Of a stretch of DNA of 64,000 nt, positions 39,601 to 42,765 are shown one piece after another (positions within the stretch are counted from its first letter, which is position 1; the number at the start of each line of letters is the position of its first letter). A program made the position numbers and the translations under genes. The notes beneath the pieces were generated by a model. That model was not told where the DNA came from. It was given only the letters and a program-made list of their open reading frames with translations, and searched no databases. The stretch is from positions 124,001-188,000 of the forward strand of contig JAOARQ010000047.1 of assembly GCA_025210455.1 (NCBI GenBank), read 5' to 3'. Source of the stretch: Pelagimonas sp. Lineage in GTDB: Bacteria > Pseudomonadota > Alphaproteobacteria > Rhodobacterales > Rhodobacteraceae.

Positions 39601-41881
39601 TGATGGACCAGGGTGATTCCTTTCCGGAAATACGGATTTCGCCTTTGTCGCCTTCTTCGCCCTCCAGACCGCCAAAGACCTGCCAAAGTGAAGAAACAAA
39701 ATCAGTCGATCCATCCACGATTTCAATCGTGTCGGATTTGCTGGCCAGCATGATTGCCTCGATACCGGCCAATCTGTCGACACCGGAAGCACCACCTGCG
39801 AACTGTTTCAGAGCTTTTACATGGGCTTCCTTTGCATCACTGCCCCCCGGCGCGTCGGTACCAAGGATCAATTGGATGTTGTCAATCGTGAAGCTTTCTG
39901 TTGCGCCCTCTTTATTTATAAAGTCTGATTGATTTGCACCAAAGAAACTATATGAAACGGTATCGCCAATTCTTTCACCGGTTGCACCTCCGGCTTCGCT
40001 TCCGGTATCACGTTCCTTGCCTCCAATGAAATAATCGTCGCCCGGGCTCGCAAAAAACCAGTCGTCGCCGTCATCACCGTAAAGCACATCTGTATACAGC
40101 CCGCCCCAAAGGGATTCATTCCCCGTGTATCCAAACAGGGCCATATCGCCGCCAAGATCACCGAACTCGGCCTGTTGCTGCGCGTTAAAGTCTTGTTCGC
40201 GCCATTTCTGCTGTTCTTTGAGATAATCAGTGACTGAGAGTTTAAGGCTGATCTCTTTTCCAGTCAGGCTCTCTGGCAGGATACGCAATACCCCGTCAAA
40301 CTGAACGTCATCCGGTACAATATCAGCAGCGCTTTGTCCGCGTTTCTCACGGGGTACAACCGTTTCATCTGCCTTTGGTTCGCTAGTTGGCGTATCTTTG
40401 TCGGTAAAGGAACTTGCAACTGTATGCAGGCCTTCTTCAACATTACTGGTATCTACGCTTGGATCAGATTCATCTGGTTCTTGCGTTTCTTCAATGTTGA
40501 ATTCATACCCAAACCATTCGGCAATTGCCTGAGCTTTGGCAAATACATCGTCCAGCGCAGCAACCGCATCGGCAAATGCAGATTCCGGGTCGTCAAATAC
40601 ATACGCCGCAAGGGAAATAGAATCTTTAATATACTCAAAGTTATCAACGATCTCATATATCGTTGCAGCCCAGCCGAAACTCGGCACGAGCAAACGCGCG
40701 ACCAGAAGCGCGATTGTGGCAGGATCAGTGATAACCTCAAGCGCCAAATCTTTCAGGCCTTGAAGGCTGAAATCTACATCCAGATCTGCAATCTCTGGAA
40801 TCTGCTCTTCAATCGCATTTTGAAGAAGCTCTATTATATCAGCGTCAGAGAGGTTTAAATCTTCTGGGACTGCTGATTTGGCAACCTCCAAGAGTGCAAT
40901 GAAATTAAGCGCTGTTGTGGCAAGGAAGATCGGCCCTTTCTTGCCTTTGAAAGAATCAGCGAATTCTGTGGCAACTTTCTTAATTTTCAGAATGCTAAAT
41001 GAAGAAAGATGGAATTTGCCACGCGCGTCACCATTGCTGCTGCCGGTTTTATTTTTTTGATCTTTTTCGTCATCATGATCAATTTTGAAATTGACACGAC
41101 CCAAAAGCTCAAGGCGAGTTGGAGCAATCGGTTGCAGAATTGTCCCGCTTTGTGAATCCTGAAACGCGTTGTCCCCACCCGCTCCCGGTTGGTCACTATC
41201 GTCAAAATCAGGAGGGGGAGGAACGTAGCGACCTTCTAGAAAAGCATCAATTCTAGCCCTCGCGGCCAAAACTTCTGGTCGCGTTGTTGCACCATCCAAG
41301 GGATATGGATCACTGAAATTTGCTTTCCAAAGCTTTTTAAGGTTTGGATCGTTGTAGTGAACAAACAGGTCCTGATCGGGGCCCTGTAAGCTATCTTTGA
41401 TATTGTCTTGTAGTTCCCCGATCTTTCGATCGAGCATTTTCGCGACTGAACGTAGCGCCGCAGTTTCTTCTCCGCCCTTGTATTTCTTCTCCGCTGTATT
41501 CCATGCTTTTTTGAAATTTATCGCGCGAGTAGGATTGGCGCCGCCCAATAGATAGTCAAACGCAGAGTTTACGACAGAGTTGAATTTAGGGTGTAGACCA
41601 TCACCAGCTCCAACGTGTAGTGCAATGAGGTGATTTTCAGCATCGGCTCGCAAGGTAGGAAGTGCGATACCGTTGTCAACATCATTGATATTAAAGCTTT
41701 TGCCAGATAACTTCCCGTAGGCGTCATCGAGTAAGTTTCGATTGATTTTACCGTTCGCTCTGGAAGTGGACACCGCTTCGACAGGAATAAGGTGATGAAC
41801 TTGTTCGTTGGGGGAAAATTTTGGATTAGTTATAGCTTTGAATGCACTATTTTGGCGGCCACGGAGGTAATTGTTAGACAT
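14987..41881 (-). CDS. Giant RTX / tandem-95 repeat protein with N-terminal AHH nuclease domain and internal M10 metallopeptidase
   Basis: An uninterrupted 8,964-codon gene. Residues ~1-115 carry an AHH-type (HNH/endonuclease VII-like) nuclease signature. Residues ~313-430 contain hydrophobic helices. RTX motifs start near 580; an EF-hand-like module lies at ~1190-1315; about 18 RTX-related repeats span ~1880-4845. About 20 cadherin-like repeats follow with a second RTX block (~5540-6020), an intact serralysin-type protease (zinc motif at 7099-7109) and Ig-like repeats. C-terminal RTX nonapeptides and a typical secretion signal ending DEDQFTFY close the protein. ATG at 41881 overlaps the upstream stop as TAATG and has GAGG upstream. 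It should leave the cell through the PrtD/HlyD pair encoded downstream. Inferred role: a surface-displayed or secreted contact toxin. A pure adhesin is the alternative. The N-terminal ~660 codons look more AT-rich than the rest. Confidence 0.93.
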   Translation of the reverse strand: MSNNYLRGRQNSAFKAITNPKFSPNEQVHHLIPVEAVSTSRANGKINRNLLDDAYGKLSGKSFNINDVDNGIALPTLRADAENHLIALHVGAGDGLHPKFNSVVNSAFDYLLGGANPTRAINFKKAWNTAEKKYKGGEETAALRSVAKMLDRKIGELQDNIKDSLQGPDQDLFVHYNDPNLKKLWKANFSDPYPLDGATTRPEVLAARARIDAFLEGRYVPPPPDFDDSDQPGAGGDNAFQDSQSGTILQPIAPTRLELLGRVNFKIDHDDEKDQKNKTGSSNGDARGKFHLSSFSILKIKKVATEFADSFKGKKGPIFLATTALNFIALLEVAKSAVPEDLNLSDADIIELLQNAIEEQIPEIADLDVDFSLQGLKDLALEVITDPATIALLVARLLVPSFGWAATIYEIVDNFEYIKDSISLAAYVFDDPESAFADAVAALDDVFAKAQAIAEWFGYEFNIEETQEPDESDPSVDTSNVEEGLHTVASSFTDKDTPTSEPKADETVVPREKRGQSAADIVPDDVQFDGVLRILPESLTGKEISLKLSVTDYLKEQQKWREQDFNAQQQAEFGDLGGDMALFGYTGNESLWGGLYTDVLYGDDGDDWFFASPGDDYFIGGKERDTGSEAGGATGERIGDTVSYSFFGANQSDFINKEGATESFTIDNIQLILGTDAPGGSDAKEAHVKALKQFAGGASGVDRLAGIEAIMLASKSDTIEIVDGSTDFVSSLWQVFGGLEGEEGDKGEIRISGKESPWSISLLDGEGFLSDALLKNVPPVSQFRSFEPGDIENAAIQFASPADGQAPVPTTWSGEAKKADDAIGYIELIDLDVDLIGGEAGEMLWSTDDIQRLVLGNGGNDTISVGDTRSKDVVQEQGKSQALGGEGDDIVVVHGALTEGRGGEGNDVVIGVDLNGSVDLTVAGDAGNDTVQAFGGEKTITIGGEGDDWIYNTSSGGVIYGDTRMGDGSGSGGQGSDLIWWAPGVTMKDPDGTDFLRYFDRALVGGAENLPFGGLNILLDSIVPVSSLATYQTQIFYDYLNPNIQYRMVGDEFFVINRLPGAPNTGSASWEGNEGGASDLPDPRSSMRFQNFEQKSSIWAVAFLEEFASGRGITAFSGIRAVTSGNTTFNGDVGADLGMFFKESNPILDLVAWLPGFPGGITRWIPIIEHILTQAGAKALRATNLKWGSENDPLVIDLDGDGIETSAIGDGEVFFDFDGDFFAERTGWLDADDGFLVLDRNGDGLISDVTEMFGGPGLSGFAELRDHDDNDDGVITLDDAVFGDLQVWRDFNQNGVTDSGELATLDELGITRLDAIGTDLDNFVTPDRALLLREGQVTFADGRTSKLYDALFDSSETFTSFRGELGVLAAPQLQSRGYGNLVNLDVAMTNDLELAEIASTAADNMTTVDMRTLRAQVGETLSLWSYANAATRELTPVRIGQVDGQDVILDRAVWVEDETGGYWQMASGAPVLDGEGVEIARPVLSDVLAQGADWQVSQLFSPATRAAALDHRIARPFLVEVIDGVAHVRDWGEQNQDGSWRLASGNDVLDDDGLTIAAPTLQDVLNQNTGVGMQWREESFGFNALNAVEVQEIGVRQVDGIVTDYTVEITDENGKFHVWARNVDRALELQAKYGTAQEFNLRNYEIDFDTLDEVNSTDDSAWRVEILTPGQMNFALASAGFAFQPEMLSGTYNNDTGILSYTVSPAEDTGVAGPDGYVSGINRVIDLLKEVVPDYITTANGYAVRMAFQGGLSAFAQGIEYDGTVDVYRPTTDDELIPLFSATLQAAPAEKIEATEYLQSWAELLAQIIPDYVPDGSNNDGGQSVRTDKVFILQNLITAWERVPNALDLRETMYAMQLDQDRLRLPSENADEYDYVAGSNRTDYFYLETGDQTLAGGNGEDAYFTGDQTGHDVITDYDDGDLDDLRLTGISPEDVTFERDGQDLLITWNSIDKSVRVTDHFLGELNPTLGGGRRDSGVNHVVFGDGTVWDRFRISLEVSTVEDTDDVIIGSGSADVLRGGRGNDVMRGGAGGDYYYFNLGDGQDVVGEETSFWSTASQAAIGPLTGGVDYIYFGEGIRLADMRFVREADGDDLTIVMLDSDGVETGDTLTIEKQFWGMRNPIPGALGEFDPSLEFDYVSPFMIERFIFDQGASIDIERMMQLVLEQAATDGDDAIYGFINDNELRGGAGDDFLTGLEGGDTYYFGRDDGEDVILDNDVSVVFFGEKPDDQLIFTDDLRWTDFDFLRDGASDTLRLMIKGTDDGVVLTDFLKTLPFIGFTNRIESFTFGDGTVWSWDKLLQHYVNIAKTDGDDTIYGFKVADFIDGGLGNDRLVGMGGGDIYVFEPLQGSDTIFDSGGADRVEMRNIGYDDVEFDRTDLDLIIRLKSTGEELVLENQYVRADMQAYAVEEFLFSDGTLVHTDVNPEDIDLIGTNNADTIYGSNFAEKIDGRAGDDLLVGRDGGDTYVFDAGYGNDTIADLRERASWVDHRHVPDPVRDTVELGGDITRDNIIFTRNGFDLVISIEDRTDTLRIRDQFKSSAHGVERLKFYDGSIMTMREVEQDLNIEGGTRGDDVLTGVIDQENVLDGRQGDDILRGGRLADSYAFGAEYDLDRIEEQTDRAGVIDRVVFGATVDPDALILRRDGESLIIDLGNGTDVLTIVNGLGTQAVELFEFAGGVQWTLDDIRGRMLIGTEGDDQLIGFNGRDDVLNGGSGSDAMEGRSGNDTYKFGYGDGHDSAFDTGGIDKVVFGLGIDQSDVSFANVNGDLVATLAGSEETLVILGGAASSGGSNAIESFEFENGTVLSLADVQLQIFGARTNAGMDLLDARELGTDYALLPGRGFDRVTLDDNATMVFNKGDGIDTVWAGYQTTGSRIVFGDLYSTEAEVRVTRIDGDDLVLAFPDSGDQIILTDARTSAYVPLLEFADGVTWDRGALINALIETQATDGDDLLLGSSLDEVLRGGLGNDDLRGGRGSDTYIFTRGDGRDVITDPDGTDVLQIEGYLYSEMQARRPLSTSGGTNDIILTFEGSDDEIVLRYSSTFAGIEKVTFGDGTEITREQLTNLTAGAGTEFDDLLVGSTLHETVVGGTGDDTMNGGAGPDTFVINRGDGRDIIDESGSWRDANRLLLPDHQPGDVKVIKSPADSSNDAILDLGDSQRVTLENALSRYSASITEVVFADGTRWTYNDLNARANAHLNRLDIEPATISASTGTITSSEASEYLEGGSTPNTYVFTRGGGQDRIEDSGPANSLRIEGYNISDAEFKPSLSGVRSDLLLSFTRTQDRILIEDGLSYNSYNNRAEQTVETFVFDDGTLTISEVAQRYVDAQISMGDDLIEAMQTPTTIEAGEGNDTIGGTLDDSTLRFRAGDGHDVIDGDPSRAKATLEIFGYTPADVTIERDVYQDQGGGFVLRFAGGTDSITLRGNSRDSANALAEIVFEDGTSWDFAHLEAQAVKTTVSAGGAGNTPTPGNDTLTGEGFADVFEPGRGDDVIDTAGFFFDGDSNRVIFRQGDGQDFLYSSDYIGELQVELPDLNRADVRFLPTVFSDLGGSGPIDDEPGPPSRSTNDLIIEVIATGDRLWLQDGLNALRDITFQDGSTLEAFVLRNEMSSWPAPAALQPPVRQPVTIDPAATSVDLAPTDEFYLLAPAQTPGTQTITLNHTGGWDSVVMPDTDTSHGGEIHINLSGIYRDDIDVFLVKLPTSGMPGPDSFAMVLDWGADDAGIIVPYVRGGPGTDVTQIITEDGPVTIASLLTQFDTEEADSPRVFEGFLNFTRDQNRGLYIVEARPDEGPNDDDIGGPIDDDIGGPIDDDIGLPPLGSPPVIELYLGDITLDELDLTLRDFRYVLTIAPRAPDGSDAGEIWLGTPAQMADTEIFLASTRQPIRGDALLTMLSDSAAAEPTDGDDYLEVGQDGNAVTVEGQQGNDVIKSDSPDITYAYERGDGHDVVYSPYPTQAQAKIDLTGIAPEDVTLVAQRDHLLLHIAESAPGAGDGGTIRMISGMIREGANFVPALATVRFVGNDAEWDSAEIAAQLAPPPLGTDANDIIENPGKAGVYELGLGDDVVITRSQNDVYIYNNGDGHDVIEEGGSAPAGDELRLPDFNIADVRFEADGDDLLLIFAENAQTGVTAGSIRLVKALDDPRNFFNEMIERIVFADGQMDVPAVLARLVTQQITSGDDLVTGAEDGDTIDAGAGDDTLDGGKGNDLYVWRRGDGNDVILDTSERTNDGSPLDETRLDDINRLELVGINRDEVTFSLTTEGLAIDIAESTEGAADGGRIVAFGMFNGRDGRFTAWQAPGVDAILFGDGTVLSAAAIMSDLINAQATDGADLIAGDRFAETIVGGAGDDILNGSGGHDTYIWRHGDGDDHLSDTGGNFGEIDVLKLVGVDVSQVSMRYGFENDIEMVIADSAVGADDGAYLALDHAAGTSSPRGIEQIHFDDGTIWQRSDFQALVVAGQQASDRDDRLSGTSGADTIAGLGGDDQLLGGTGADTYRFTKGDGRDVIVDDQGDADTIELIGFTADEVSFDRRGVNGPDLLIRLAGGEEITVTNALKDGVDALAQVVIVDEALTFTIADIKAELVAGQASKGSDTVLGTDLADDLSGGAGSDLVLGGAGDDTYRFAAGDGDDRIVDEGTDTADVLRLEGLNVADLAYALRVGPNSDDLALVFTEGRDRIILEGALQPAIAQNTGYGTVGVDRIVWADGTEWDRAEMRKQALSYAQTTGSEQVWGFLGEDTFEGSTGNDTVIGDRGSDTYVMARGHGHDIFEDTDTVWADSVDKIEFPDFVSSEVSVTRLFKGSNSLKLTFASAPDDSLVVVDALAGNGAGIEEYHFSDGQIWTPALLANLLDNNAPVATEDGYFTVTEGEQLVLTPATLLRNDFDADGDPLSIIAVDGGANGFAELDGDGNIVFTPTAGFYGATQLSYTLSDGRNGLASTSVDLRVRPSAEALDDSGFEVAEDGFLVIRAERLLSNDLDGDRMIIAQVKDPQNGSVSLNSVGEITFIPTANYNGPASFTYVANTPEGGIAEATVTLNVTAVNDAPVANDDGLYQTNEDQSFLISVSRLLNDDRDVDGDRLSLISVQGSADIDVELTDDGYVQVTPKPYFWGNASFTYTVSDPAGLQDTATVSVWVEPVNNAPLTEDDSFTQDEDQPLIINSADLVANDFDPDGDPITVTSMTATYGGRVTALDNGTFRFDPWANFNGEARLTYTTDDGQTGTSQGNVTVTVTPVNDRPEARDDSYTDHAMLRGVEDQAMTISLITLMQNDSDLESLTVTFENVSDPGDGVIEIVDETTLRFTPDENFWGETTFSYLISDGDGAVDDATVTLWFENVADAPPVAADDVITVYEDTQVVIPREYLLSNDTDIDRDPITMTSYRLPSFIERFALGEFTGTLELNDDGDFLYTPGLNETSESGFFYTITDGVSFQGVLGTDEGYVDIQIIAVNDQPTAMDDTASLTGLDIPLTIRISEILANDYDVDEEDVQFAGVDSVSVGVAEVRDGYVVVRVPQGYTGEIEIDYRIRDAAGLEDVAQISGLVGSGYSLILNGTDDPDLILGSDRNETVYAGEGDDTIETEGGDDYIVADAGQDRIDGGDGYDTVSFENSNGRVRADLVTRLVQGGDGEGDVLDNIEALKGSIRNDELLGNAGANLLEGGEGNDELTGREGADTLRGDAGDDLLIGGAEGDLLQGGEGSDTADYETSGAAVSISLADGTASGGDADNDTLEGIENLSGSEQDDLLIGDGESNTLIGRRGADTLEGRDGDDILIGGRGADVMRGGEGVDIAAYTLSTQGVIVDMATGESGGGDAEGDSFESIEIVQGSFHDDTIRGNEADNILRGGAGADLLDGRDGYDIADYSDARAGISLDLTTGTGGAGEAAGDVLQNIEEIRATVYDDTILGSDASEIFDGNWGDDTITGGAGSDAYRFGWDSGHDVVNESGDGSEIDQVLLAEGIAPKDLSVVREGDDLLLELERDAGFLIDTLRVVNHFVSEVQGIEEVVFADGTIWDRDQLEALQRLGRFNAADDIYRFGVEDETAFIDPASLIENDTNSQVDYGIELIGVSDPVNGTVRLTDDGQIAFDADPNFNGDAFFHYTVRDVFGRESSARVEVNIRPVNDAPEGVDDGPFDAIEDTLWRISLSDLLANDIDIDGDDLTIVDVMPLFDQDGNQIDPMNGGISSLPYTKPGSNAEIWLNNGDLLQNFDPHNQFIEVRFRADHVGPAGFTYVLADPDGLTSTGQVLINVAAVNDAPRSRDDRETIRLGLTEELTISSLMANDYDVEGDDFSFHGLGGDAVNGTVSLNADTGVISFTPSALGEASFTYELIDEFGAVGVVTVELTVIPINDAPVARDDDGFDTLENQVLLIDPADLLANDTDDTDPLDDVISLSGLDRFAENGRVALNDDGMIVFTPRTDYNGEASFVYQITDGNGGYDTATVTVQILPSNKAPVVRDDLAFGYEDEIIEIIPGEIFGNDLDADGDVIFLDSVEVLGVVTNDLSNRSPFEADYTLKTQALSQDASVTLTLSDGSALPDGLVFDAQTLTVSGARTDGVTGAFDVTLTLQQADSSYEHTVTVAADADLGAGVSLVPPMMVFDISQGSFSMSSDNGRRLPLWLEFDPETLTLSQTDPAPAGKTSPIRLELRFTPPEETMPDDETLEFGRDGFALEVWIDPQNPDLGAINALFANDPFFAQQGLYALPVETGTTLTASKESGADLPSWLSFDTESLSFAGTPPETFVGTPAVRLDATGGAVDFAVLTELAVDDLITVAGLDDTSINNQGDRFTLITPDDFYGHVAVRYAAEDDKGAVSDDGLIVIDVRNTTEVPDTVADFYHMLEDGRLSMDIADILANDTDEEGDAIRLVGLRFNYDQDVQITRGSMKLIDAVDSSFGTPSASDLIGSGYAPDTQANASNWAYSPNGGAQDGLSFDVIQEFLTHDVQEFCACGTCQSRVEELKTALEKASLQGQGSFANLEELAEFIDDGYWGANDQYFNVSDTGPNANDGVLYYNLSGSARDTDGISEGRSELVREIFKLYEATLGIDFVETTDETLADINFGDNELGRAYASNTNGAGGTTRQAYINVGADWTSDQNDYDGYLSQTMFHEIGHTLGLGHQGPYNGAATFGIDQAFENDSWQGTMMSYFSQSWNYNTTADFAMLQSPMTVDWIALDNIYGAQGYGVSNAFTDDTIWGFGTTITSEVSDIWATWTDRAHRMATTIVDGAGHDTLDLSGYDNNSRIDLRPSDKDAIAPSFSNIGGLFGNLTIAHGTIIEDAIGGDGHEVFYGNSADNVLTGNGGQDTFFDSAGADRYIGGLGTDMVIFDQSISTYAFELFEGGLRVIDDAIDWVSDTVDFLAFADRTLSWGAVVAEFLPDATVTPVDEARVVTPANTGVFADALPTLAGGVYSAKLSDGSELPFWLRIGRDTGELLGEVPFNVKTQLEIIVTLTDGSESHSQTIAIEADGNDGAQIIFTPEEAANGTFNFRYMVTDDTDGYAIGELTVEVEPVNDPPEAVTDRFDVDEDSTLVLTPEDLIGNDTDIDGDALSLVSVGGAQNGTVELVDGEIRFTPTPNYDGPAGFTYVVTDGTDGSAIGQVNINVISTNIAPDVGTDRLAGIEDTPITFSIADLLANDSDVDGEDITFLGFIGQPSNGRLFTLPDGQYQFVADDHFNGEATLSYRISDGRLTSVGQIIFDLEAVNDAPLLNPDPVITTTEDAIVVVDMADILANDVDVEGDSFQVVSVTDPENGSVVLENNIATFTPRTDYFGNAGFHYVVRDERGAEVEGFVSIRLNPENDLPLPVVDVLPTIDEDTIAVIDPAVLMANDIDPDGDALTFVRIWQLQPGELVLQNDGTYTFDAGADVNGTMRFEYEVTDGKGIATRGQVSFDVRPVADDPRPGDDNFNGVEDTQLVLQIADLLADDTDPDGTGLILTGISAEDGVTVVNDGEGRLIITPDADRSGITGFTYTVENGLGATATARVTLYLQEVNDAPVIPEIMLSGSEDAQFSAALNPDDFTDVEGDDVSITVRGLDGADLPVWLTFDPISLSFTGQPPANFNGDITLEIVASDGISESTSTMTLRFEAVNDAPVIAEFTLSEGTEDTAYSTVLDAADFSDADGDVLAITVRGAGDTALPDWLTFDADSLTLSGQPPADFNGDLALEVVAADRVTQTVRALSLTVAAVNDAPEIAAFALETLEDTAFTQILDAALFSDVDGDALTVSLRGAPDWVAFDSDTLTVSGQPPADFNGDLGFVIVASDGITETTRDITLSVTAVNDAPIAQDDVFDAGDQTDFIISGADLLSNDSDVDGDTLTITGVTNAQGVQAALNDDGDIVISRARALEGRITLTYTVSDGDLSDSAALHLDLLRANTAPVIDVIGTLSGTEDVALDLALPDGAISDPEGDNLVLTLTRSGGIALPDWLSFDAVNRRLTGQPPQDFNGSIALQISAFDGEFTVTRDFELRIDPVNDAPVLSAPLSDRSADEDEAFSITLQQGVFSDVDGDVLSYGLTRADGSDLPDWISFDAATQTLTGQPPQNFNGSVQLRLSVSDGQETISDDFALVILPVADAPEVANPIDSFDSDDGGDALTVGQSFTLTLPENVFTDPDEDALQLAATLADGTALPGWLQFDGTKLTGTAPAGSEGTLSLALHATDGQFQVSESFDLVLSPASVEATDDAFEVDVEQPLNLIPEMLLANDSGEGLQIVSVGDAANGTVTFENGVIQYLADFDHNGLDQFTYTVSDGTTQDQAVVQVNVVNDFDTVEEGGNGSDALFGGRGDDLLSGGNGNDALFGGRGSDALFGGAGRDNLFGGSGNDLLDGGTGRDNLFGGSGRDTINGGDGNDNLYGGGGADTLTGGAGNDWIFGGGGGDLLQGGQGRDVLFGGRGRDTFRFEEGDGNDVIYGFQPSRSGRRSRPGDTLEISVDGIDSYAALMATAQQTWGGVLFDLGEGDQVFLAGTRLAALDEDQFTFY
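15640..19739 (-). repeat. Cadherin-like and Ig-like repeat block C of the giant protein
   Basis: About seven tandem-95 repeats (for example NDPPEAVTDRFDVDEDS) mixed with six Ig-like repeats of the He_PIG type. The latter are marked by a near-constant LPxWLxFDxxxxxLxGQPPxxFNGxxxLxxxASDG core. At the DNA level the He_PIG copies share conserved segments such as those coding GQPPADFNGD. Confidence 0.83.
19740..21249 (-). other. Embedded M10 (serralysin-type) zinc metallopeptidase domain
   Basis: Residues ~6880-7380. The zinc site is complete: MFHEIGHTLGLGHQGPYNG with His7099, Glu7100, His7103 and His7109 (HExxH at 20587-20573). It is followed by the Met-turn in GTMMSYFSQSWNYN. The usual serralysin C-terminal region follows (DTLDLSGYDNNSRIDLRP, then an RTX stretch GNSADNVLTGNGGQDTFFD). 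Three cysteines in FCACGTCQS (residues 6938, 6940 and 6943) lie about 160 residues before the zinc site. Possible roles are self-processing, release from the surface, or digestion of target-cell proteins. Confidence 0.9.
21250..23829 (-). repeat. Cadherin-like repeat block B of the giant protein
   Basis: About six more tandem-95 type repeats, recognisable by NDAPEGVDDGPFDAIEDT, NDAPVARDDDGFDTLEN and NKAPVVRDDLAFGYEDE. The fifth is enlarged by inserted Ig-like stretches with LPxWLxFDxxT motifs. The last one runs directly into the metallopeptidase. Confidence 0.82.
23830..25259 (-). repeat. Second RTX nonapeptide block of the giant protein
   Basis: Residues ~5540-6020 carry dense GGxGxDxLx nonapeptides, for example GEGNDELTGREGADTLRG and GGAGADLLDGRDGYDIADY. 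They are arranged in four or five sub-blocks separated by a strand of the type DTVSFENSNGRVRADL. These fold as calcium-filled beta rolls outside the cell. Confidence 0.88.
25260..27346 (-). repeat. Cadherin-like (tandem-95) repeat block A of the giant protein
   Basis: Seven repeats of about 95-100 residues, each opening with a variant of NDAPVAxDD, a Glu-Asp pair, and LLxNDxDxDGDxL, and ending in FxYxxxDG and a valine-rich strand. These calcium-dependent Ig-like beta domains form extended rods in bacterial surface adhesins. Confidence 0.85.
27347..36244 (-). repeat. About 18 RTX/haemolysin-related repeats in the giant protein
   Basis: Residues ~1880-4845. Each unit of roughly 120-170 residues starts with one or two RTX-like lines such as GDDTIYGFKVADFIDGG and GNDRLVGMGGGDIYVF. 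A xGDGxDVIxD turn follows, and the unit ends in an FxDGTxW motif such as VVFGDGTVWDR or FADGVTWDR. This matches haemolysin-type calcium-binding-related domains. Copies are diverged at the DNA level, so recent tandem duplication is not evident. Confidence 0.8.
30447..30518 (-). repeat. Three tandem 24-base repeats coding an acidic Gly-Pro-Ile-Asp-Asp linker
   Basis: Three nearly identical 24-base copies at 30447-30470, 30471-30494 and 30495-30518 encode repeats of DDDIGGPI. A related GPIDDEPGPP occurs near 31210 in the same protein. The unit is whole codons, so copy-number change keeps the frame. It probably forms a flexible acidic linker. Confidence 0.85.
37930..38312 (-). other. EF-hand-like calcium module of the giant protein
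   Basis: Residues ~1190-1315 show a run of Asp-rich loops: VIDLDGDGIETS, FFDFDGDFFAERTGW, LDRNGDGLISD, HDDNDDGVITLDD and FNQNGVTDSGEL. This block is a known module of many RTX proteins and probably binds calcium. Confidence 0.8.
40610..40945 (-). other. Hydrophobic helical segment of the giant protein
   Basis: Residues ~313-425 contain two or three long hydrophobic stretches: GPIFLATTALNFIALLEVA, then ATIALLVARLLVPSFGWAA and a shorter ISLAAYVF. They are preceded by a lysine-rich patch (FSILKIKKVATEF, FKGKKG). RTX cytolysins also place hydrophobic helices before the RTX repeats to enter membranes. Here such a segment could help deliver the N-terminal nuclease. That function is inferred. Confidence 0.5.
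41537..41881 (-). other. AHH-family nuclease domain at the N-terminus of the giant protein
   Basis: Residues 1-115. The histidine pair is in QVHHLIPVEA (His29, His30), then INDVDNGIALP (Asn70, Gly71), then GLHPKFNSVVN (His97, Pro98, Asn101). This order and spacing match the AHH group of HNH/Endo VII-fold nucleases found as toxin tips of bacterial polymorphic toxins. In most such toxins the nuclease is at the C-terminus; here it is at the N-terminus because the C-terminus carries the type I export signal. Recognised by motif only; nuclease activity is inferred. Confidence 0.78.
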
Positions 41882-42765
41882 TACAGGTCCTCGATAATCG
41901 AAATAGTGTTAAAGTTCCCAGCAGATAAGTGGTTGCGGTCAATCCACAACCCCCACCAGTAGTCATCATAAAAGAAGTGCTTTATTTCTTCATCTGTGCT
42001 GAAATGAAATAGTAGTACACTTTCCTTTGGGTCAGTGTTTTCAAGTTGTAAATCCGGCCATCCAGTACGGCGCGTTGCTCCGAATAAGATTTGCGGATTA
42101 ACCATCAAATCAGACCCCAAATAGCGTTCTCTGTCTATCAGCTTGTCAAGTTTTGTTAGTTGCGCATCAGCTAAATCGTCCATGCGCTCGAGGAAATCGC
42201 TACTTATAGCGTCGGGGAACCCGTTGATTCTTGGGTCTTCCGACACACATGGCCACGTGTCGATAAGCTCAAACTGGAAAGGCCATTTCGGGAGAGACGT
42301 TGTACCCTGATAAGTTGGCGAAATCATGTCTGAAGGGAGAGTGTCCAAATTTGGAAACGTTGGAGGTTTTCGAGGAACCACATTGGTGACGTCCCCAGCG
42401 ACATAGATTAACTTTGCACCATCACCCGTTTCGAGAGACCCCATCGAGTATGCCTCGGGCCCGAACGCTACAATCGGATCATAGAAGATAAAGAGCGTGC
42501 CCTTTCGCGGAATATCGGGAAGGCCGGGTACATCGGGGAGATGCGCCAGATTGATTTGCGCGAAGAAATGCATTGGGATGTCGACATCATCGCCCAGGAA
42601 TTCCTCTGGATTAAACACCGGCCATTCAATTTCAGGTGGTAGGGTTGGCTCGCCTCCCAACCAGCATCCGGGTGTGCCGTCGTCGGTCTGCAATGGTGTC
42701 CGCTGCAAAACGATGCCCGGTTTGCGTTTGCTTTCGATCAGCGCGTCAAGCTCTTCTAGGGTCAT
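41881..42765 (-). CDS. DUF1963 (YwqG-like) family protein, candidate immunity protein
   Basis: A 294-residue soluble protein with no signal peptide. It resembles the YwqG/DUF1963 family: GCWLGGEPTLPPEIEWP near residue 35, MHFFAQINLAHLPD near 65, GTLFIFYDP near 90, and NPQILFGATRRTGWPD followed by LLFHFSTDEE near the end. Members are often found beside polymorphic toxin genes. It overlaps the giant toxin start by one base (TAATG) and is itself overlapped by the upstream gene, so the three are translated together. Its position next to the nuclease-coding end suggests it neutralises the AHH domain in the cytoplasm. This role is inferred. A GAGG site precedes ATG 42765. Confidence 0.75.
   Translation of the reverse strand: MTLEELDALIESKRKPGIVLQRTPLQTDDGTPGCWLGGEPTLPPEIEWPVFNPEEFLGDDVDIPMHFFAQINLAHLPDVPGLPDIPRKGTLFIFYDPIVAFGPEAYSMGSLETGDGAKLIYVAGDVTNVVPRKPPTFPNLDTLPSDMISPTYQGTTSLPKWPFQFELIDTWPCVSEDPRINGFPDAISSDFLERMDDLADAQLTKLDKLIDRERYLGSDLMVNPQILFGATRRTGWPDLQLENTDPKESVLLFHFSTDEEIKHFFYDDYWWGLWIDRNHLSAGNFNTISIIEDL

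Noticed and set aside
41881-42765. Reading the DUF1963 gene as part of the giant toxin through readthrough
   Set aside because: The TAA stop and the toxin ATG are in different frames and the toxin has its own GAGG site, so they are separate coupled genes.
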